32,274 bases of DNA from Stentor coeruleus. Taxonomy: Eukaryota > Ciliophora > Heterotrichea > Heterotrichida > Stentoridae. The notes under the pieces are model-generated. The model worked only from the letters and a program-made list of their open reading frames with translations. It had not been told where the DNA came from and ran no database searches. Positions 28,886 through 32,274 of the stretch are shown here, piece after piece (the first letter of the stretch is position 1; the number at the start of each line of letters is the position of its first letter). The position numbers and the translations under genes are program-made. The DNA lies in NCBI GenBank assembly GCA_001970955.1, contig MPUH01000842.1, forward strand, positions 1 to 32,274, written 5' to 3'.

Positions 28886-29962
28886 TTAAAGCCATTTTTC
28901 TCTTCTGCCATTGATCCACGAGGACTTCAAACTTTGTCTAGTTCCAGTTTCATCGTCGAAAGCATAAAATCCTTCGCCGTGCATTTTCCCTTTTACCCAC
29001 GACCCTTTATATTCTCTTCCATCAGGCCAAGTAAATTCTCCATATCCATGTCTTAGCCCATCAGAATAATACCCATAATATTTTCTTCCATCAGGCCAAG
29101 TATAAGTCCCTTCTCCATGAGGTTTATTAATTTTCCATTGTCCAGAATATTCTTTTCCATCAGTCCACACATATTTCCCATATCCATCCATAGTATTACT
29201 CTTAAATTCTCCCTCATAAACATTTCCATCAGCTAATGTTAATTTACCTTTCCCATGTTTCATACCATTAAGAAAACTTCCAACATAAATGACTTTACCA
29301 AATTGCTCAATTGTCCCATATCCACTTTCTAAGTTTTTTTCAAAATCTCCAGTATAGACAATACCATTATTTCTATACAATATTCCTTTACCTTGCATAT
29401 AATTATCGTTAAATTCTCCTTCATAAATATCCCCATCCATTTTAATATGCCTTCCTTGATGATTACGTTTTCCATCATGAAAATACCCTATGAACTTAGA
29501 ATCATCAGGATATAACATAACCCCTGAACCTTCTTGGGATTGTAGAATTATATCCCATTGACCTTCATAAAAGCCACCTTCAGCAAGTTCGGTTGAAGGG
29601 ATAAACCTTAGATTTTTAGATGTTATTGATTTTACTGAATAAGGAGCTAAAGTACTTTCGATTTTCTCAATTTCAGGCTTTGTTGGAAGTGGAGTGAAGA
29701 TAAGTCTATGGGATAATCTAAAACTCTTAAGTATCCAAGCTGCTTCAAAATGCCTTTTTATTAAATAAGCTCTGGAAAGCGAAGGAATCAACAACTCGAT
29801 TGGCAGCTCCAAAAGATTCAGTTTTTTCTTCTTTTTTTTCCTAGTCCGAAATGGTTTTGCTGCAAGCGTGGGCTTTGTTGTAGAACCAGATTTCGTTATT
29901 TCATCCACTTGGAATTTGGAATCTAACTGCTGGGAATTACAACATGAAAAGTTCGTTCCCAT
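28886..29962 (-). CDS. MORN-repeat protein, lipid-anchored type (copy A)
   Basis: A 358-aa protein. Start set at 29962 (MGTNFSCC) rather than at the open frame further upstream, because it matches the start of copy B and gives an N-myristoylation signal (Met-Gly with Ser at position 6) plus two Cys suited to palmitoylation. After a Lys-rich stretch (RKKKKKK, about 48-56) and a helical segment (about 58-95) come about nine MORN repeats from about residue 135 to 345 (YEGQW, FIGYF, YEGEF, YTGDF, YVGSF, YEGEF, YSGQW, YYGYY, YKGSW). MORN repeats commonly bind acidic phospholipids or scaffold membrane-cytoskeleton contacts. The lipid and basic features predict a plasma-membrane or cortical protein. 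Tandem paralogue of 30493-31569. Confidence 0.92.
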   Translation of the reverse strand: MGTNFSCCNSQQLDSKFQVDEITKSGSTTKPTLAAKPFRTRKKKKKKLNLLELPIELLIPSLSRAYLIKRHFEAAWILKSFRLSHRLIFTPLPTKPEIEKIESTLAPYSVKSITSKNLRFIPSTELAEGGFYEGQWDIILQSQEGSGVMLYPDDSKFIGYFHDGKRNHQGRHIKMDGDIYEGEFNDNYMQGKGILYRNNGIVYTGDFEKNLESGYGTIEQFGKVIYVGSFLNGMKHGKGKLTLADGNVYEGEFKSNTMDGYGKYVWTDGKEYSGQWKINKPHGEGTYTWPDGRKYYGYYSDGLRHGYGEFTWPDGREYKGSWVKGKMHGEGFYAFDDETGTRQSLKSSWINGRREKWL

Positions 29963-30492
29963 GAATATTATATAATTAAGAACCAATAATTAACTTACAT
30001 AATTATTTTCTAATAAAAAATCAAAGTTTTTAATATATAAGGTATGTAAAAGGTAGAGATGTAGATTTATGGTTAGAAATAATGAAAATTAAAAATTGCT
30101 TAGGTAATAATTGTTTTAAAAGTAAATTGATAGTGCTTTATTTTGAGGATAAGCATAAATGTTAAGATATTTAAGAATTTTTTTTTATGAACATGTTTGA
30201 AAGATTGCATGCTTTAAGATATGATGATATTATTGAAGTTGGAATAAGAGTATTTTGATTAGACTGCTAAAAGAATCAAATTAATAAAACTAGTCTTTTT
30301 GTAAAAGTAGGAGAATAATAATTAAATAATCCTATAATTATTTTCCCTAACAACTGCCATCAAATATTACTGAATTTTACTAAATCTCTTATTTAAAAAA
30401 CTTATCCAAACATCAAACACTAAATCAAATAATACTATTTATTATGCTTATCTAATCTCTAAAGTATCTTCATGATTATTAAGCAATATACA
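29963..30492. other. Intergenic spacer between MORN copies
   Basis: About 530 bp. The left about 340 bp (upstream of copy A) are G over C on the plus strand, and the right about 190 bp (downstream of copy B) are C over G. No gene or recognisable element. Confidence 0.45.
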
Positions 30493-31569
30493 TTAAAGCC
30501 ATTTTACTCTCCTACCATTGATCCATGAGGACTTCAGACTTTGTCTGGTCCCAGTATTATCATCAAAAGAGTAAAACCCTTCTCCGTGCATTTTCCCTTT
30601 CACCCATGACCCTTTATATTCTCTTCCATCAGGCCAAGTAAATTCTCCATATCCATGTCTTAGCCCATCAGAATAATACCCATAATATTTTCTTCCATCA
30701 GGCCAATTATAAGTCCCTTCTCCATGAAGTTTATTATTTTTCCACTGTCCAAAATATTCTTTTCCATCAGTCCACACATATTTCCCATATCCATCCATAG
30801 TATTACTCTTAAATTCTCCCTCATAAACATTTCCATCAGCTAATGTTAATTTACCTTTCCCATGTTTCATACCATTAAGAAAACTTCCAACATAAAGGAT
30901 TTTACCATTTTGTTCAATTGTCCCATATCCACTTTCTAAGTTTTTTTCAAAATCCCCAGTATATACTATTCCATTGTTTCTTAGCAATACTCCTTTACCT
31001 TGCATATAATTATCATTAAATTCTCCTTCATAAATATCCCCATCCATTTTAATATGCCTTCCTTTATCATTACGTTTTCCATCATGAAAATACCCTATGA
31101 ACTTTGAATGATCAGGGTATAACATTATTCCTGAACCTTCTTGGATTTGTAGGATTATATCCCATTGACCTTCATAAAAACCCCCTTCTACAAGTTCGAC
31201 TGCAGGAATGAACCTTAGGTTCTTAGAAGTTATGGTTTTTACAGAATATGGGGCTAAAGTGCTTTCGATTTTCTCGATTTCAGGACGAGTTGGCAGGGGT
31301 GTGAAGAGCAGATGATGAGAAAACTGGAAAGTTTTTAGCAGCCGAGCTGCTTGGAAATGCCTTTTTATTAAAAAAGTCCTTGATAGAGATGGGATTAAAA
31401 GTTCAATTGGCAGTTCTTGAAGCTGAAGTTTTTTCTTTTTTTTCTTACGAGTACGGAATGGCTTTATTGTTTGAGCTGCTTTTAATGAAACTTTTTCACG
31501 CCTCACCTCGTCTACTTGAAACTTGTTCTCTGCTGGCATAGAAGACATGCATGAACAATTTGACCCCAT
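30493..31569 (-). CDS. MORN-repeat protein, lipid-anchored type (copy B)
   Basis: A 358-aa paralogue of copy A with the same layout: MGSNCSCMSS start (myristoylation consensus, two Cys), Lys run, helical segment, about nine MORN repeats, and ending in a WINGRRVKWL-type tail. The N-terminal about 45 residues differ most from copy A. The repeat region is nearly identical, with two DNA blocks (30608-30706 and 30753-30896) matching copy A base for base. Stop TAA. Role as for copy A. Confidence 0.92.
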   Translation of the reverse strand: MGSNCSCMSSMPAENKFQVDEVRREKVSLKAAQTIKPFRTRKKKKKKLQLQELPIELLIPSLSRTFLIKRHFQAARLLKTFQFSHHLLFTPLPTRPEIEKIESTLAPYSVKTITSKNLRFIPAVELVEGGFYEGQWDIILQIQEGSGIMLYPDHSKFIGYFHDGKRNDKGRHIKMDGDIYEGEFNDNYMQGKGVLLRNNGIVYTGDFEKNLESGYGTIEQNGKILYVGSFLNGMKHGKGKLTLADGNVYEGEFKSNTMDGYGKYVWTDGKEYFGQWKNNKLHGEGTYNWPDGRKYYGYYSDGLRHGYGEFTWPDGREYKGSWVKGKMHGEGFYSFDDNTGTRQSLKSSWINGRRVKWL

Positions 31570-32274
31570 GAATTAATATACTACATTTGATGAATGTTAT
31601 TTTTTTTATGCGCGTTTATTGAATTTTTACTTTGAAAATTAGAAATCATAGTTGTTGATATGATTTTTTTATAGTAAACTGATTTTAATTGTTTTAGAAA
31701 TTGAGATTAAGTATAATGATTTTATGGAAGAGGGCATTAGGTTTTTATAAGAATCAAAGAAAATTAATTAGTTAAGTAGAAATATTTGTTTTAAAAAAAT
31801 ATAAAAGCTCATGCTTTGATTATAAAAGGTTAAGCTTTTTTTAGTTAAGGCTTGATGAATTTTAATTATGCTTAAGCAGATTATTCGAGATTCAGTAAAA
31901 ATAATTATTTTAGTGAATATAATTTTAGGTATATTTTTCAATCTTGTGAGATAGTTTGTTTATGTTTGCATCATCATTGTTTATATATTTTAGGCTTATC
32001 ATTACATTTTTTGTTTCCCTCTTAACCTTTTTATATAATGTCACCTGCATTATTTTTTAGATAGAATTCTTATTGTCTGTTATAGAATTTATATTCTTTT
32101 TTCGATATCTTTTTATGCTTAAGGATTGCGCAAGTGTGGGATAATCCATTTTTTATTATTATCAAGAAAATTCACTCTGCAAGTTTATTTTTGTTAAGCC
32201 CAATCTCTAAAACTTTATTTTCTAATTCCTAAAAGCAAATTTGATATTTTGATAATCATTATGAACTTTCTAGC
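31570..32274. other. 5' flank of MORN copy B, no gene seen
   Basis: About 700 bp of AT-rich DNA with G over C near the gene. No frame, RNA or repeat recognised to the window end. Confidence 0.45.

Larger units (their letters stand above)
28886..31569 (-). repeat. Tandem MORN gene duplication
   Basis: Two direct coding copies about 1.6 kb apart (offset 1607 nt in the best-conserved blocks). The spacers do not obviously align. The decayed third copy lies immediately downstream, giving a three-member array in one orientation. Confidence 0.85.

Overview
This 32 kb, strongly AT-rich window is nuclear DNA of a protist, most likely the macronuclear genome of a heterotrich ciliate close to Stentor. 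Four introns can be read by eye and all are exactly 15 nt long, a size known from heterotrichs. Every gene reads with the standard genetic code: Trp is TGG, and TAA/TAG are stops. That argues against Blepharisma (UGA=Trp) and against Tetrahymena- or Paramecium-type codes. The assignment rests on these features and not on any database match.

Layout, left to right. A plus-strand DNA topoisomerase II gene (87-4195) is interrupted on paper by two assembly joins. It converges on a minus-strand PIN-like transporter (4423-5514). Next comes a tight minus-strand block: a secreted pepsin-fold protein that has lost both catalytic Asp residues (8495-7278), two small coiled-coil proteins, and the decapping factor DCP1, with only 31-39 bp between successive genes. 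A leucine-rich-repeat/coiled-coil gene (12271-9485, two 15-nt introns), ribosomal stalk protein P2, and an NPF-motif/low-complexity protein follow on the minus strand. The NPF-protein gene starts only 15 bp from the divergent dihydrolipoamide dehydrogenase gene (16310-17725). A predicted adenylate cyclase with a voltage-sensor-like membrane domain (19562-22080, plus strand) faces a cyclic-nucleotide phosphodiesterase (24773-23505, minus strand). Between them lies a decayed aspartic-protease pseudogene. Proteasome subunit alpha-1 (PSMA6) and a two-repeat Myb gene (one 15-nt intron) are divergent. The right end is a MORN-repeat family: two intact lipid-anchor-type paralogues and a heavily decayed third copy just downstream.

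Four single N characters (794, 1070, 8641, 21531) are each flanked by a direct repeat of 43-215 nt. These look like unmerged contig ends. Removing one copy restores single frames for topoisomerase II (1276 aa) and the cyclase (817 aa).

The genes do not form one pathway. The cyclase and the phosphodiesterase plausibly make and break cAMP. DCP1, P2 and PSMA6 are housekeeping genes for mRNA and protein turnover and translation. No tRNA, rRNA, CRISPR array or transposase was recognised. The most notable items are the double Asp-to-Ser pseudoprotease, the voltage-sensor cyclase with an unusual active site, the hidden MORN and protease pseudogenes, the 15-nt introns with an invariant A at position 10, and a G/C strand-skew pattern that marks 3' flanks, including those of decayed genes.
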